The notes beneath the pieces are model-generated. The model saw nothing but the letters and a program-made list of their open reading frames with translations, made no database searches and was not told the DNA's origin. The position numbers and the translations under genes are program-made. A DNA stretch of 17,793 nucleotides, taken from contig DAOVQG010000056.1 in NCBI GenBank assembly GCA_030628805.1, positions 1-17,793 on the forward strand. The letters run 5' to 3'. This stretch comes from JAGMDK01 sp023128695. GTDB taxonomy: Bacteria; Planctomycetota; Phycisphaerae; UBA1845; Fen-1342. Below, piece after piece: positions 1 through 6,797 of the stretch (positions within the stretch are counted from its first letter, which is position 1; each line of letters opens with the position of its first letter).

Positions 1-135
1 GAGGGCTTGAACTATCGCATCAAACTGACCATCAGAAAGGCGTATGGCTATAAAACCCTCGAAGCCGCCGAAATCGCTCTATATCACGCCCTGGGACGCC
101 TACCCGAGCCGGAACTCGCCCACGAATTCTGCTGA
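1..135 (+). CDS. ISL3-family transposase, C-terminal fragment
   Basis: The reading frame is open from the first base and ends at TGA 133-135, giving the last 44 residues of a protein that starts outside the window. It begins EGLNYRIKLTIRKAYGYKTL and ends with a leucine/glutamate-rich helix (AEIALYHALGRLPEPE) and a terminal Cys. The pattern E-G-x-N-x-x-(I/V)-K-x-x-x-R-x-(A/S)-Y-G-(F/Y) is the typical end of ISL3-type DDE transposases, just after the last catalytic glutamate. The enzyme would cut and join insertion-sequence ends. I see no clear terminal inverted repeat directly after the stop, so the right edge of the element is not placed. Whether the transposase is intact cannot be told from this window. 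Confidence 0.75.
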   Translation, partial: EGLNYRIKLTIRKAYGYKTLEAAEIALYHALGRLPEPELAHEFC

Positions 136-303
136 GGAGGCATATTTTTAGGTGGTTTGTTTCTCTTTGGATATTCATACTGGGGAACTTCCTTTCAGCC
201 GTTTGGAGTTGTCGGTGGAATTCTAATATGCTTAATTGGGATTTGTTTGGGTGTCATCGGACAAATCAGTGAAGATTCTTATGAAGCTGCTAGTAAGAAA
301 TAG
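136..303 (+). pseudogene. AT-rich membrane-protein remnant behind the transposase
   Basis: In the same frame as the transposase and directly after its stop, a frame runs open to TAG 301-303 and reads GGIFLGGLFLFGYSYWG, a short loop, then GVVGGILICLIGICLGVIG and a polar tail ISEDSYEAASKK. This is two hydrophobic segments with a charged end, as in a small membrane protein. There is no ATG, GTG or CTG start. The sequence GAGGAGG (134-140) lies only one base before an ATA, and the first in-frame TTG (157) lies 16 bases beyond it. The base composition is clearly richer in A+T than the rest of the window. I read it as the 3' end of a foreign gene cut by the insertion sequence, or less likely a small gene with a non-standard start. 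The protein family is not recognised. Confidence 0.45.
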
Positions 304-328
304 ACGGCACGGCGTATAAAAGGCGCTG

Positions 329-368
329 CACCTGACCGCTATTTCGCTATGCTTCAAAGCGACAGGTG
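329..368. repeat. imperfect hairpin CACCTGaCCGCT / AGCGaCAGGTG
   Basis: CACCTGACCGCT (329-340) pairs with AGCGACAGGTG (358-368) with one bulged base and a 17-base loop that contains a second short AGCG/CGCT pairing. Bulged-arm hairpins recall integron attC sites, but no GTTRRRY core is visible, so I call it only a repeat-like hairpin. Confidence 0.45.
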
Positions 369-447
369 AGCTTGGTCGTTCCTGCCGTCCGCAGGTCTGG
401 CTCACCGAGTTGTTCAGGTCGAGGGGGAGCTTGTCCAGGGAGCGGTG

Positions 448-546
448 TTAGTGGACGCGATCAATCCACTTCCCCGGCACGTCCAGCAAGGACTTCAGGT
501 TCTTCCGGGTCGTCAGAATCTTCGTCGCGAAGCGGCCACCGGCCGG
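448..546 (-). pseudogene. possible 3' remnant of a degraded gene
   Basis: On the minus strand one frame reads GGRFATKILTTRKNLKSLLD and continues VPGKWIDRVH to a TAA at 450-448. The residue mix (alternating K/R and hydrophobics, an amphipathic helix) looks more protein-like than the other frames here. No start is visible and the frame merges upstream into repeat sequence. It could be the tail of a decayed transposase or other gene, or chance. The family is not recognised. Confidence 0.22.
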
Positions 547-584
547 CCGGCAGGTCTCGATAGTGGACGCGGCTTCCCTGCCTG

Positions 585-610
585 CGGCTCGGCAGGAGCC
601 TCGCCCTCCC
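585..610 (-). repeat. 26-bp GGGAGGGCGAGG repeat, copy 1
   Basis: The reverse complement of this stretch begins GGGAGGGCGAGGCTCC and ends TGCCGAGCCG. It is identical over 26 bases to copies at 5317-5342 and 14111-14136 on the plus strand. All three lie in non-coding DNA next to genes. Confidence 0.85.
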
Positions 611-670
611 CTTCGCGTACGCCGCCGGAAGTGTCACGGACCCCTCCGGAGTCGTTGTGCTCTGTTCTGA

Positions 671-698
671 TTGTTGCACTGTGAGAAAATGATAGAAT
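671..698 (+). promoter_or_regulatory. weak sigma70-like promoter candidate before glnS
   Basis: TTGTTG (671-676) and TAGAAT (693-698) are 16 bases apart in the only AT-rich patch ahead of the glutaminyl-tRNA synthetase, leaving a leader of roughly 90 bases. Planctomycete promoters are poorly defined, so this is a suggestion only. Confidence 0.25.
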
Positions 699-793
699 CA
701 GCAATTCGATGCGTCCAAACGAGGGCCAGACACTGTTTTTCAGCGAGGCCATAGGAGCCACCGTTTTCGCACCCATAATTCGGGAACAATGCC

Positions 794-2515
794 ATGAGCG
801 CTCAGAACGCGGAAAAAGACGACGGTAAAACCACCTCCCTCAACTTCATCCAGGCCATCATCGCGGAGGACTTGCGGACGGACAGGTTCGGTGGCCGCGT
901 GCATACGCGCTTCCCGCCGGAGCCGAACGGCTATCTGCACATCGGTCACGCCCAGGCGATTTGCCTGAGTTTCGGCCTGGCCGAAGAGCACGAGGGCGGG
1001 CTGTACAACCTGCGCTTCGACGATACCAATCCCGTCAAGGAGGAGGAGGAATACGTCGAAGCGATCAAGGAGGACATCCGCTGGCTGGGGTTTGATTGGG
1101 AAGATCGGCTGTACTACGCCTCGGACTACTTCGAGCAGATGTATAAGTACGCCGTGCAGTTGATCAAGGCTGGCAAGGCGTACGTCTGTGATTTGACGCC
1201 GGAGGAAACGCGCGCTTATCGCGGCACCTTAACCAAGCCCGGCCGAGACAGCCCCTATCGCAACCGCGGCGTCGAGGAGAACCTGGACCTGTTCCAGCGC
1301 ATGCGGGCCGGCGAGTTCCCGGACGGCACGCGCACGCTGCGAGCGAAGATCGACATGGCCTCGCCCAACCTGAACATGCGCGACCCGGTCATGTATCGCA
1401 TCCTGCGGGCCACGCACCACCGCACCGGCGAGACGTGGTGCATCTATCCAATGTACGACTGGGCCCACGGGCTCGAAGATTCCATCGAGGGCATCACCCA
1501 TTCGATTTGCACCCTGGAATTCGAGAACCATCGCCCGTTGTACGATTGGTACCTCGACGAACTCGGCGTCTATCACCCCCGGCAGATCGAGTTCGCCCGG
1601 CTTAATCTCAACTACACCATCATGAGCAAACGCAAGCTGCTCGAACTGGTCGAGGGCGGCCACGTCTCCGGCTGGGACGACCCCCGCATGCCGACCGTCT
1701 CCGGCTTGCGGCGACGCGGCTACACGCCCGAGTCCATCCGCGAATTCTGCCGCCGCATCGGCGTGGCCAAGTTCGACGGCGTCAGAGAGATCGCCCTGCT
1801 CGAGCACTGCCTGCGGGAAGACCTGAACAAGCGGGCTCCGCGCGTGATGGGCGTGTTGCGGCCGTTGCGGGTGGTGATCGACAACTATCCGGAAGACCAA
1901 GTGGAAGAGCTGGACGCCATCAACAATCCGGAGGACCCCAGCGCTGGGACGCGGAAGGTGCCGTTCTCGCGCGTGCTGTACATCGAGCAGGACGATTTTC
2001 GGGAGGACCCGCCAAGGAAATACTTCCGTTTGGCACCCGGGCGTGAGGTGCGGCTGCGCTACGCCTATTTCGTCACGTGTGTCGGCGTGGTGAAGGACGA
2101 GCAGACCGGCGAGGTCGTCGAGCTGCACTGCACGTACGATCCGGCCACCCGCGGCGGCGACTCGCCGGACGGGCGGAAGGTCAAGGGCACGATCCACTGG
2201 GTCTCGGCCGCGCACGCGCTGGAAGCCGAAGTGCGCATGTATGAACATCTCTTCAGCAAGGAGAATCCGGACGGCGTGGAGGAGGGTTCCGATTTCAAGA
2301 GCAATTTGAACCCGAACTCGCTGAAGACACTGAAGTCCTGCCGGGTTGAGCCGTCTCTGGCGGGCGCGCTGCCGGGCAGTCGCTATCAGTTTGAACGGCA
2401 AGGGTATTTCTGCGTCGATCCCGATTCGTCCGAGAGCGTGCTGGTATTCAGCCGGACGGTCCCGTTACGCGATACCTGGGGCAAGATCGAGAAGGCACAA
2501 CACAAGAAGAAGTGA
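794..2515 (+). CDS. glnS: glutaminyl-tRNA synthetase
   Basis: A cytoplasmic class I enzyme that charges tRNA-Gln with glutamine using ATP. The 573-residue length fits bacterial GlnRS (about 550-580). The catalytic Rossmann domain starts near residue 35 with PPEPNGYLHIGHAQA, with HIGH at 49-52. The stretch DWAHGLEDSIEGITHSICTL, typical of GlnRS/GluRS, follows, then the KMSKS-type loop IMSKRK (M277-R280) in the MSKR form usual for GlnRS. Residues from about 345 to 560 form the two anticodon-binding beta-barrels. The ATG at 794 is the only good start: an ATG at 789 is followed at once by a stop. The Shine-Dalgarno is weak (GGGA at 782-785). Many bacteria lack GlnRS and make Gln-tRNA through GatCAB; its presence here is known for planctomycetes. 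A row of palindromes begins directly after the stop. Confidence 0.97.
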   Translation: MSAQNAEKDDGKTTSLNFIQAIIAEDLRTDRFGGRVHTRFPPEPNGYLHIGHAQAICLSFGLAEEHEGGLYNLRFDDTNPVKEEEEYVEAIKEDIRWLGFDWEDRLYYASDYFEQMYKYAVQLIKAGKAYVCDLTPEETRAYRGTLTKPGRDSPYRNRGVEENLDLFQRMRAGEFPDGTRTLRAKIDMASPNLNMRDPVMYRILRATHHRTGETWCIYPMYDWAHGLEDSIEGITHSICTLEFENHRPLYDWYLDELGVYHPRQIEFARLNLNYTIMSKRKLLELVEGGHVSGWDDPRMPTVSGLRRRGYTPESIREFCRRIGVAKFDGVREIALLEHCLREDLNKRAPRVMGVLRPLRVVIDNYPEDQVEELDAINNPEDPSAGTRKVPFSRVLYIEQDDFREDPPRKYFRLAPGREVRLRYAYFVTCVGVVKDEQTGEVVELHCTYDPATRGGDSPDGRKVKGTIHWVSAAHALEAEVRMYEHLFSKENPDGVEEGSDFKSNLNPNSLKTLKSCRVEPSLAGALPGSRYQFERQGYFCVDPDSSESVLVFSRTVPLRDTWGKIEKAQHKKK

Positions 2516-2521
2516 TCGCTA

Positions 2522-2612
2522 GTGCGAGATTCCTATCTCGCACTCCTGTCCCGCGGGATTTCTATCCCGCACAACAGACGCATGAACAGGTGCGAGAAAG
2601 GATTCTCGCACC
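2522..2612. repeat. three tetraloop palindromes after glnS, possible terminator
   Basis: Three perfect hairpins follow in a row: GTGCGAGAT-TCCT-ATCTCGCAC (2522-2543), GCGGGAT-TTCT-ATCCCGC (2553-2570) and GGTGCGAGAA-AGGA-TTCTCGCACC (2589-2612). Each has a four-base loop. The third recurs exactly at 14334-14357. None has a U-run, so they are repeat elements that may also stop transcription or protect the 3' end of the glnS message, rather than standard terminators. Confidence 0.75.
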
Positions 2613-2645
2613 AGCGTAACAGGATGGGGCACCCTCACGCCTCCT

Positions 2646-2675
2646 ACGGCCGGTACGGGGCCCGGCCGCTACATT
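2646..2675 (+). repeat. partial copy of the GTGTGGCACCGG module
   Basis: ACGGCCGGTACGGGGCCCGG followed by CCGCTACATT is a 30-base exact match to 17684-17713, the right half of the 56-bp module found near trigger factor. Just before it, GATGGGGCACCCTCA resembles the end of the palindrome at 6736-6793, so this is a mosaic of repeat pieces. Confidence 0.7.
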
Positions 2676-2720
2676 TTCAACCGCTGCTTCCCAACCGGCA
2701 GTGACATTTGCGACAAACTG

Positions 2721-2846
2721 TTACGCACTCTCCGCCTGGCGTTCGACGTGGATTCGCAGGCGGTTGATCTTCCGGGCTTCGGCGGCCAGGACCTCGAAGC
2801 CGATGTTCTCGTGCTGGTACTGCTCGCCGACGGCGGAGTCTCTCAA
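2721..2846 (-). pseudogene. 41-codon frame overlapping the glycosidase stop, remnant or tiny gene
   Basis: On the minus strand a frame reads LRDSAVGEQYQHENIGFEVL and continues AAEARKINRLRIHVERQAESA to TAA at 2723-2721. The residues look like a genuine protein C-terminus: an amphipathic, charged helix without the Arg/Pro-rich look of shadow frames. A TTG at 2846-2844 overlaps the TGA of the glycosidase gene by two bases, so coupled translation is possible. A decayed downstream gene fused to the glycosidase end by deletion is equally possible. The family is not recognised. Confidence 0.35.
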
Positions 2847-5284
2847 GCACTGAACCGGACGACGTAAACATGCCCGTTGGCGAGATCGAAGGTCTGCGCG
2901 CCGATTTCATCTTCGCTCGTGGCACTGGCGACGGTTTGGCCTGACTGGTCAGTAACCGTGATGGTGCCCGGCGTGGGCGTGACGTAGTCCAATGTGACGC
3001 GGAGCCGAGTCGGACTCTGTACGTCGTAGCGGATGTTGAGGTTGACGCCGCGGAAGTTTAGGTTTCGCATCGTGTAGCTCTTGCCCGGGGTCGCCAATCG
3101 TTCGGGGAGGGCTGGAGCGAGGTGGAACTCGACGTCCGGCTCGCCCTCCGTGTCCGGGGCCGGCAAGCTGTCCGTTTCGCGGAAGCCGATGATGCCGCGG
3201 ATCACGTGCAGCGGGAGCGTGGCGCCCCAGCCGAAGTTCTCGCCGCCCGGCTCCTCGTTCTCCGCGCTCGGCCACCATTCGCACGCCACGCCGGGGACGC
3301 GATAGGCAAACGGCTTGCTCGGCTCATCGAACCGGACCGCGCGGGCATCGAGGCGCGGGTAGATACGGTCCGCGATGTCGGCGGCAACCTCGGCGCTGAG
3401 CATCCGCTGGCCCGCTCGCCAAGCCGCCTCGGCGTATGTCAAGAAGAAAGGCGGCCGTTCCAGCCAATGTTGTGGATTGTCGCGGAGTATTTGGAACTTG
3501 GGCTTCACTGCTTCAACCTGGTTGGCCGTCGCGACGCCGCAGGCTAGCGGGGTCAGCATCGCGACCTCCACGTCGTCGGGGCGGATGATCGGCTCGTTGG
3601 CGCGGGTATCAAAGTCGCGGAACCATCCGTCGATGAACATCTCCCGGGCGGCGGCGGCGGTGCGGTCGGCCAGTTCGGTCCAGCGCGGCACGTCGAGCGG
3701 CGCCCCGGCCACTTGGGCCAGCAGCACCATGTCCTGCATCGCCGCGGCCATGGCAGCCTGGACGTCCACGGCCCGAATGAACCCGATCTCGCCGCCCGCG
3801 GATTCCGGGAAACGGCGAGACAGTTGACGATTGATGATTGACGATTGACGATTGATATCATCGCCTGTGGATTCCGGGAAACGGTGTGATCCTTCTTGGC
3901 CGGCCTCCCGGGCACACTTGTAGTGCAGCCAACCCTGGCGATCCGTGCGGTGTTCCAGCCACCAGTCGAGGTAGCTCTTGAGATGCGGGTACAACTCCGC
4001 GAGCCATTCGGCGTCGTGCGTGGCGGCGTAGATGGCGCGGACGGCGAGAAACGGGAGGCACCACGCCGGTGATGTCCCACACGCTTCCCCGTCCGCCGCG
4101 ATCATGTTCACGCTCCCATCCTCGCGGCAGCCGGGGACGTTCGGCTGGGGCGCGTCGGCGAAAGTGCCCAGCAGCACATCCTGGGCCAACTCGGGATCGG
4201 CGTGACTCAGCGCCAGCATGTCCAGGCCGGCCTGCGCCAACACACTCCGCGGCGAGTGTACCTGCATGGCGTCCCAGTGGTGCTTGAAGATCCCCGTCGG
4301 CGGCCGCACGTTCATCCGTAGCGTTTCCCAGTCGTAGACCCAGCCGCGCTTCCAGGACTCCGGCCAATCGCCCTCGAGCCGCGGGCAGTGCGACCAGAAG
4401 GCCTCGTCGCGGTCGAGCTGCTGTTCGAGCGTGGGGATTGCGTCGGCCAAGCCGGTATCCAGTTCCGCCAGCGCCGCCGGCTCGTTGACGCCGCGACTCA
4501 GGCAGATGAGTGCCGTCGCGCGGCCCTCGGCGGGGACGCTCAGCTTGTAGGTCATGACGGTGTGCAGCGGACCGGGGCCATGAACCGTGGTTTGCGCGCG
4601 GGATGTCAAATCGTTTTCCCGCAGCCAGCCGGGCAACTCGTCCCGCACGCCGGTCGCTTTGTGCGCGAAACTGGGGATATTCGCGCCCAGTGCAAAGTAA
4701 TCGCCATAAGCTGTAATGCAACTCACACCGGCGTCGGGCTCGGCGAGGTAACGCATGGCCAGCCCATCGCTGCCCCACCACTCCGTCTCCCACAGCCCGT
4801 AAACGTGTACGGCGTGGAGATAGACTTCCTTGGCCGTGTTGCCCGAGTTAGCCACCTCGATCAGGCAGGCCAGCGTGTGCTCCCGCGGCAGGAAGTATCG
4901 GAAGCTGTAGGTGAGGCCTTGGTGTTGGAAGTCGTAGCTCAGCATGTGCTTGGAGTGGTAGCGCGAGCTCAGCTCGATCCCGGCGGTCGCGAAATCCGGG
5001 GCCGACACGAGCCGCAGGTCGTCGCACGCGAGCGTCATTTTCAGGATCGACAGGTAATTCACGTGGCCGTGCGTGCCGGTTCCGTAGGCCCCCTTGAACG
5101 ACCGCAGCCAGTAGCCGAAGCCCAGCGGCGGCACCGAGCGAATCACCCCACCGCGGTTGCTGACCATCGTGTGATACGGGTTGTCGAGGTACCCGTGCGG
5201 GGTGTAATCGCCGGCGGGAAAGCTCGGCGGCAGGGTCAATTCAATCGCATTGGCGGAGTCGGTGCTTACTGAGTTGCCTTCCAT
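2843..5284 (-). CDS. six-hairpin glycoside hydrolase homologue (GH63/GH37-like)
   Basis: The 813-residue product has no signal peptide, so it is predicted cytoplasmic. An N-terminal beta-sandwich-like region (about 1-290; PYHTMVSNRGGVIRSVPPLG) leads into an (alpha/alpha)6 barrel (about 300-700) with repeated helices containing paired Trp and acidic residues: GWVYDWETLRMN, GTSPAWCLPFLAVRAIY, YPHLKSYLDWWLEH, LHYKCAREAGQEGSHRF and GGENFGWGATLPLHVIRGI. A short C-terminal beta domain ends VYVVRFSA. These are the marks of the six-hairpin glycosidases (trehalase, GH63 glucosidase, debranching enzymes). The substrate and exact catalytic acids cannot be fixed by eye. The ATG at 5284 has AAGGGAC upstream. 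A 23-residue in-frame repeat insertion sits near residues 472-494. The gene lies 140 bp behind the deoxyhypusine-synthase-like gene on the same strand, but a hairpin separates them. Confidence 0.72.
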   Translation of the reverse strand: MEGNSVSTDSANAIELTLPPSFPAGDYTPHGYLDNPYHTMVSNRGGVIRSVPPLGFGYWLRSFKGAYGTGTHGHVNYLSILKMTLACDDLRLVSAPDFATAGIELSSRYHSKHMLSYDFQHQGLTYSFRYFLPREHTLACLIEVANSGNTAKEVYLHAVHVYGLWETEWWGSDGLAMRYLAEPDAGVSCITAYGDYFALGANIPSFAHKATGVRDELPGWLRENDLTSRAQTTVHGPGPLHTVMTYKLSVPAEGRATALICLSRGVNEPAALAELDTGLADAIPTLEQQLDRDEAFWSHCPRLEGDWPESWKRGWVYDWETLRMNVRPPTGIFKHHWDAMQVHSPRSVLAQAGLDMLALSHADPELAQDVLLGTFADAPQPNVPGCREDGSVNMIAADGEACGTSPAWCLPFLAVRAIYAATHDAEWLAELYPHLKSYLDWWLEHRTDRQGWLHYKCAREAGQEGSHRFPESTGDDINRQSSIINRQLSRRFPESAGGEIGFIRAVDVQAAMAAAMQDMVLLAQVAGAPLDVPRWTELADRTAAAAREMFIDGWFRDFDTRANEPIIRPDDVEVAMLTPLACGVATANQVEAVKPKFQILRDNPQHWLERPPFFLTYAEAAWRAGQRMLSAEVAADIADRIYPRLDARAVRFDEPSKPFAYRVPGVACEWWPSAENEEPGGENFGWGATLPLHVIRGIIGFRETDSLPAPDTEGEPDVEFHLAPALPERLATPGKSYTMRNLNFRGVNLNIRYDVQSPTRLRVTLDYVTPTPGTITVTDQSGQTVASATSEDEIGAQTFDLANGHVYVVRFSA
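3800..3884 (-). repeat. heptamer repeat inserted in frame inside the glycosidase gene
   Basis: GGATTCCGGGAAACGG occurs at 3800-3815 and again at 3869-3884, 69 bp (23 codons) apart. Between the copies lies ATTGACGATTGATGATTGACG-like sequence, on the coding strand a run of TCAATCG units. The protein therefore shows RFPES twice (468-472 and 491-495) with INRQSSIINRQ between. The same heptamers bound the intergenic modules at 6520-6634, 6798-6904 and 10960-11040. Confidence 0.85.
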
Positions 5285-5316
5285 GACAAGTCCCTTTCAT
5301 GATTCACGAATTCATT

Positions 5317-5369
5317 GGGAGGGCGAGGCTCCTGCCGAGCCGCAACTCGCCTGGAGGCTCGCCCTCCCC
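5317..5369. repeat. GGGAGGGCGAGG repeat (copy 2) forming a long hairpin
   Basis: The 26-base repeat at 5317-5342 is followed by GGAGGCTCGCCCTCCCC (5353-5369), so GGGAGGGCGAGGCTCC pairs with GGAGGCTCGCCCTCCC with one mismatch. It lies between the glycosidase start and the end of the upstream gene, in the leader of the glycosidase gene. Confidence 0.8.
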
Positions 5370-5402
5370 GAGCGACGGACACTTTCTGAATTTGCGCAAG
5401 TT

Positions 5403-5427
5403 CGTCAGGCTCGGAGGCCTGACGCTA
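5403..5427 (-). terminator. hairpin joined to the stop codon of the DHS-like gene
   Basis: CGTCAGGC (5403-5410) pairs with GCCTGACG (5417-5424) around a six-base loop. On the minus strand the hairpin follows the TAG (5427-5425) with no gap. The GTAGCGTC lead-in resembles the TGTAGCGTCC edge of the palindrome at 15957-16043. It may end or stabilise the transcript; there is no clear U-run. Confidence 0.5.
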
Positions 5428-6495
5428 CACGCGGCCCATTCGTTCCAGCACGCCGCGGAGCAGGAGCGGCCACGCAATTGTAGCGTCGGCGTAGACCTCG
5501 GCGTGGCGGCCACCCTCCTTTTCCGAGACGAACTTGCCCCACGAGACCCCCTCGGAATACGTGCAGCCCGACAGCCCGCCCCAGTGCACCGGCTCGGGGC
5601 AGATGCGGATCGCGTAGCGGAAGCGGATGAATTTGCCGAGCCGGCCGGCAGTGCGGCGTTCAAGGACCTCACCAAGCGGACCGACCTGTTGAGCCCAGTT
5701 CCGCGGCACGCCGCCGCCGATGGTGAAGATGCCCAGCCGCTCGGCCTTTTGGATGCGGTCGTAGTAGTCGCCGACGTCACGCAGCGGATCGATCCGGACC
5801 GGCGTGTGCCCCTCCTCATCGGCGAGCAGGTTGTGCATGAACACGTCGAGCCCGAGTTCGCTGTCCGTGAACGCCGGCACGTAGACCGGCACGCGCTTCT
5901 CGGCGGCCGATTGCAGGATGCCGCGGCCCGCGGCGGTCTTCCGTACGTGCTCGCCGAGCCGCCAATTCAGCTCGTAGGTGCCCAGCGGCCGATCGGCGGG
6001 CAGCTCGGCCAGCAACTCCAGCAAGAGATCGCCGACGTCCTCCAGGTTCCGTTCCAGCTCGAGCGTGTCATACACTCGGCAATAGCCGGCCGCGTAGAGC
6101 TGCTCGTCGCTCCAGCGCGGATCGTGGCGGAAGTGCGTGTGCCCGCTTTGCTCGATCAGCCCATGGCACATCAGGGCCCCGGTGCTGACGACCGCGTTCA
6201 GCATCCCCTGGTCGATCATCTCGGTGATCATGAGCCCCTGCTTGGCGATGGTCATCGCGCCGGCGAAGGTGCCGACCACGAAGCATTTCTCGTCGGTCGC
6301 CATCTCATAAAGGATATCCGCCGCCTCGCCCAAACTGCGGCCGCTGAAGGCGGTCTTCGACATGGCGGCGAGCAGGTCGGAACACGTGGCGGTCTTCCGC
6401 ACATCGAGCGGTTCGAGCGGCTTGAGCTCATGCGACCAGCCGTCGGACAGTTTGTCCAGACCGCGTGGAGCAGGGCTTTGTTTGGGTTCCGGCAT
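5425..6495 (-). CDS. deoxyhypusine synthase family protein (probable polyamine-forming enzyme)
   Basis: The 356 residues match the DHS fold and length. Visible motifs are the NAD-binding stretch GTFAGAMTIAKQG (from 75), STGA (104-107), GGGVPRN (260-266), GLSGCTYSEG and VSWGKF, whose Lys321 corresponds to the lysine that forms the enzyme-imine intermediate in DHS, followed by EVYADATIAWPLLL. Eukaryotic DHS moves the aminobutyl group of spermidine to eIF5A. Bacteria have no eIF5A, so a small amine acceptor, for example in homospermidine synthesis, is more likely (inference). Where human DHS has Lys-His-His after GGGVV, this protein has Arg-Asn-Trp, consistent with a different acceptor. The ATG at 6495 has AGGAG eight bases upstream. 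It is cytoplasmic and stands alone, with no other polyamine gene nearby. Confidence 0.88.
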   Translation of the reverse strand: MPEPKQSPAPRGLDKLSDGWSHELKPLEPLDVRKTATCSDLLAAMSKTAFSGRSLGEAADILYEMATDEKCFVVGTFAGAMTIAKQGLMITEMIDQGMLNAVVSTGALMCHGLIEQSGHTHFRHDPRWSDEQLYAAGYCRVYDTLELERNLEDVGDLLLELLAELPADRPLGTYELNWRLGEHVRKTAAGRGILQSAAEKRVPVYVPAFTDSELGLDVFMHNLLADEEGHTPVRIDPLRDVGDYYDRIQKAERLGIFTIGGGVPRNWAQQVGPLGEVLERRTAGRLGKFIRFRYAIRICPEPVHWGGLSGCTYSEGVSWGKFVSEKEGGRHAEVYADATIAWPLLLRGVLERMGRV

Positions 6496-6519
6496 AGGCG
6501 GTGCTCCTGAATGTCGTAC

Positions 6520-6634
6520 GATTGACGATTTCAGATTGACGATTGACGATTGGATTCGCGGCTTATTCGTTCTCTTCGCTTCCGATTCTCAACCGTCAAT
6601 CGTAAATCGTCAATCGTCAATCTCCCGCCGGGTG
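6520..6634. repeat. heptamer-bounded module, copy 1
   Basis: The module opens with GATTGACGATTTCAGATTGA, passes through TTCGCGGCTTATTCGT and CCGATTCTCAACC, and closes with CGTCAATCGTCAATC then CCGCCGGGTG. The two ends are inverted copies of the same 7-base unit (TCAATCG), so the whole can fold back on itself. Copy 2 at 6798-6904 is nearly identical but has one heptamer fewer on the left. A diverged third copy is at 10960-11040. Confidence 0.88.
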
Positions 6635-6640
6635 TTCCCG

Positions 6641-6696
6641 GTGTGGGTGCCCCATCCCGTTTCGCCGGCCCGGAGGGCAGGCGAACGGGGTGGGGA
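6641..6696. repeat. 55-bp GGTGCCCCATCCC palindrome, copy 1
   Basis: Starting GTGTGGGTGCCCCATCCCG, this block folds with CCCCATCCCGTTTCGCC against GGCGAACGGGGTGGGG. It is identical to 10896-10950 over 55 bases. In both places it lies next to a heptamer-bounded module, but on opposite sides of it. Confidence 0.88.
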
Positions 6697-6735
6697 ACTG
6701 ACATGAGGCAGTACAAACCTAGTTTCCTCGAGTCG

Positions 6736-6793
6736 GTCCCCCACCCCGTCCGAGTGCCTGCCAAACAGGCACTCGGAACGGGATGGGGCACCC
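6736..6793. repeat. palindrome related to the GGTGCCCCATCCC repeat
   Basis: GGTCCCCCACCCCGTCCGAG followed by TGCCTG pairs with CAGGCACTCGG and AACGGGATGGGGCACC across a loop of about five bases. The outer arms match the 55-bp palindrome while the inner stem (CGAGTGCCTG) is different. This points to a modular element with exchangeable cores. Confidence 0.75.
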
Positions 6794-6797
6794 TTCA

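Noticed and set aside
329..368. Integron attC site
   Set aside because: The hairpin has a bulged arm as attC sites do, but there is no GTTRRRY core, no integrase and no cassette structure nearby.
1229..2401. 390-codon minus-strand frame across glnS
   Set aside because: It lies wholly opposite a clear GlnRS gene and its product is typical reverse-frame sequence of a GC-rich gene with no motif.
5299..6510. 403-codon plus-strand frame opposite the DHS-like gene
   Set aside because: Antisense shadow: its first codons are translated repeat sequence and the rest mirrors the DHS-family gene, whose motifs are unmistakable.
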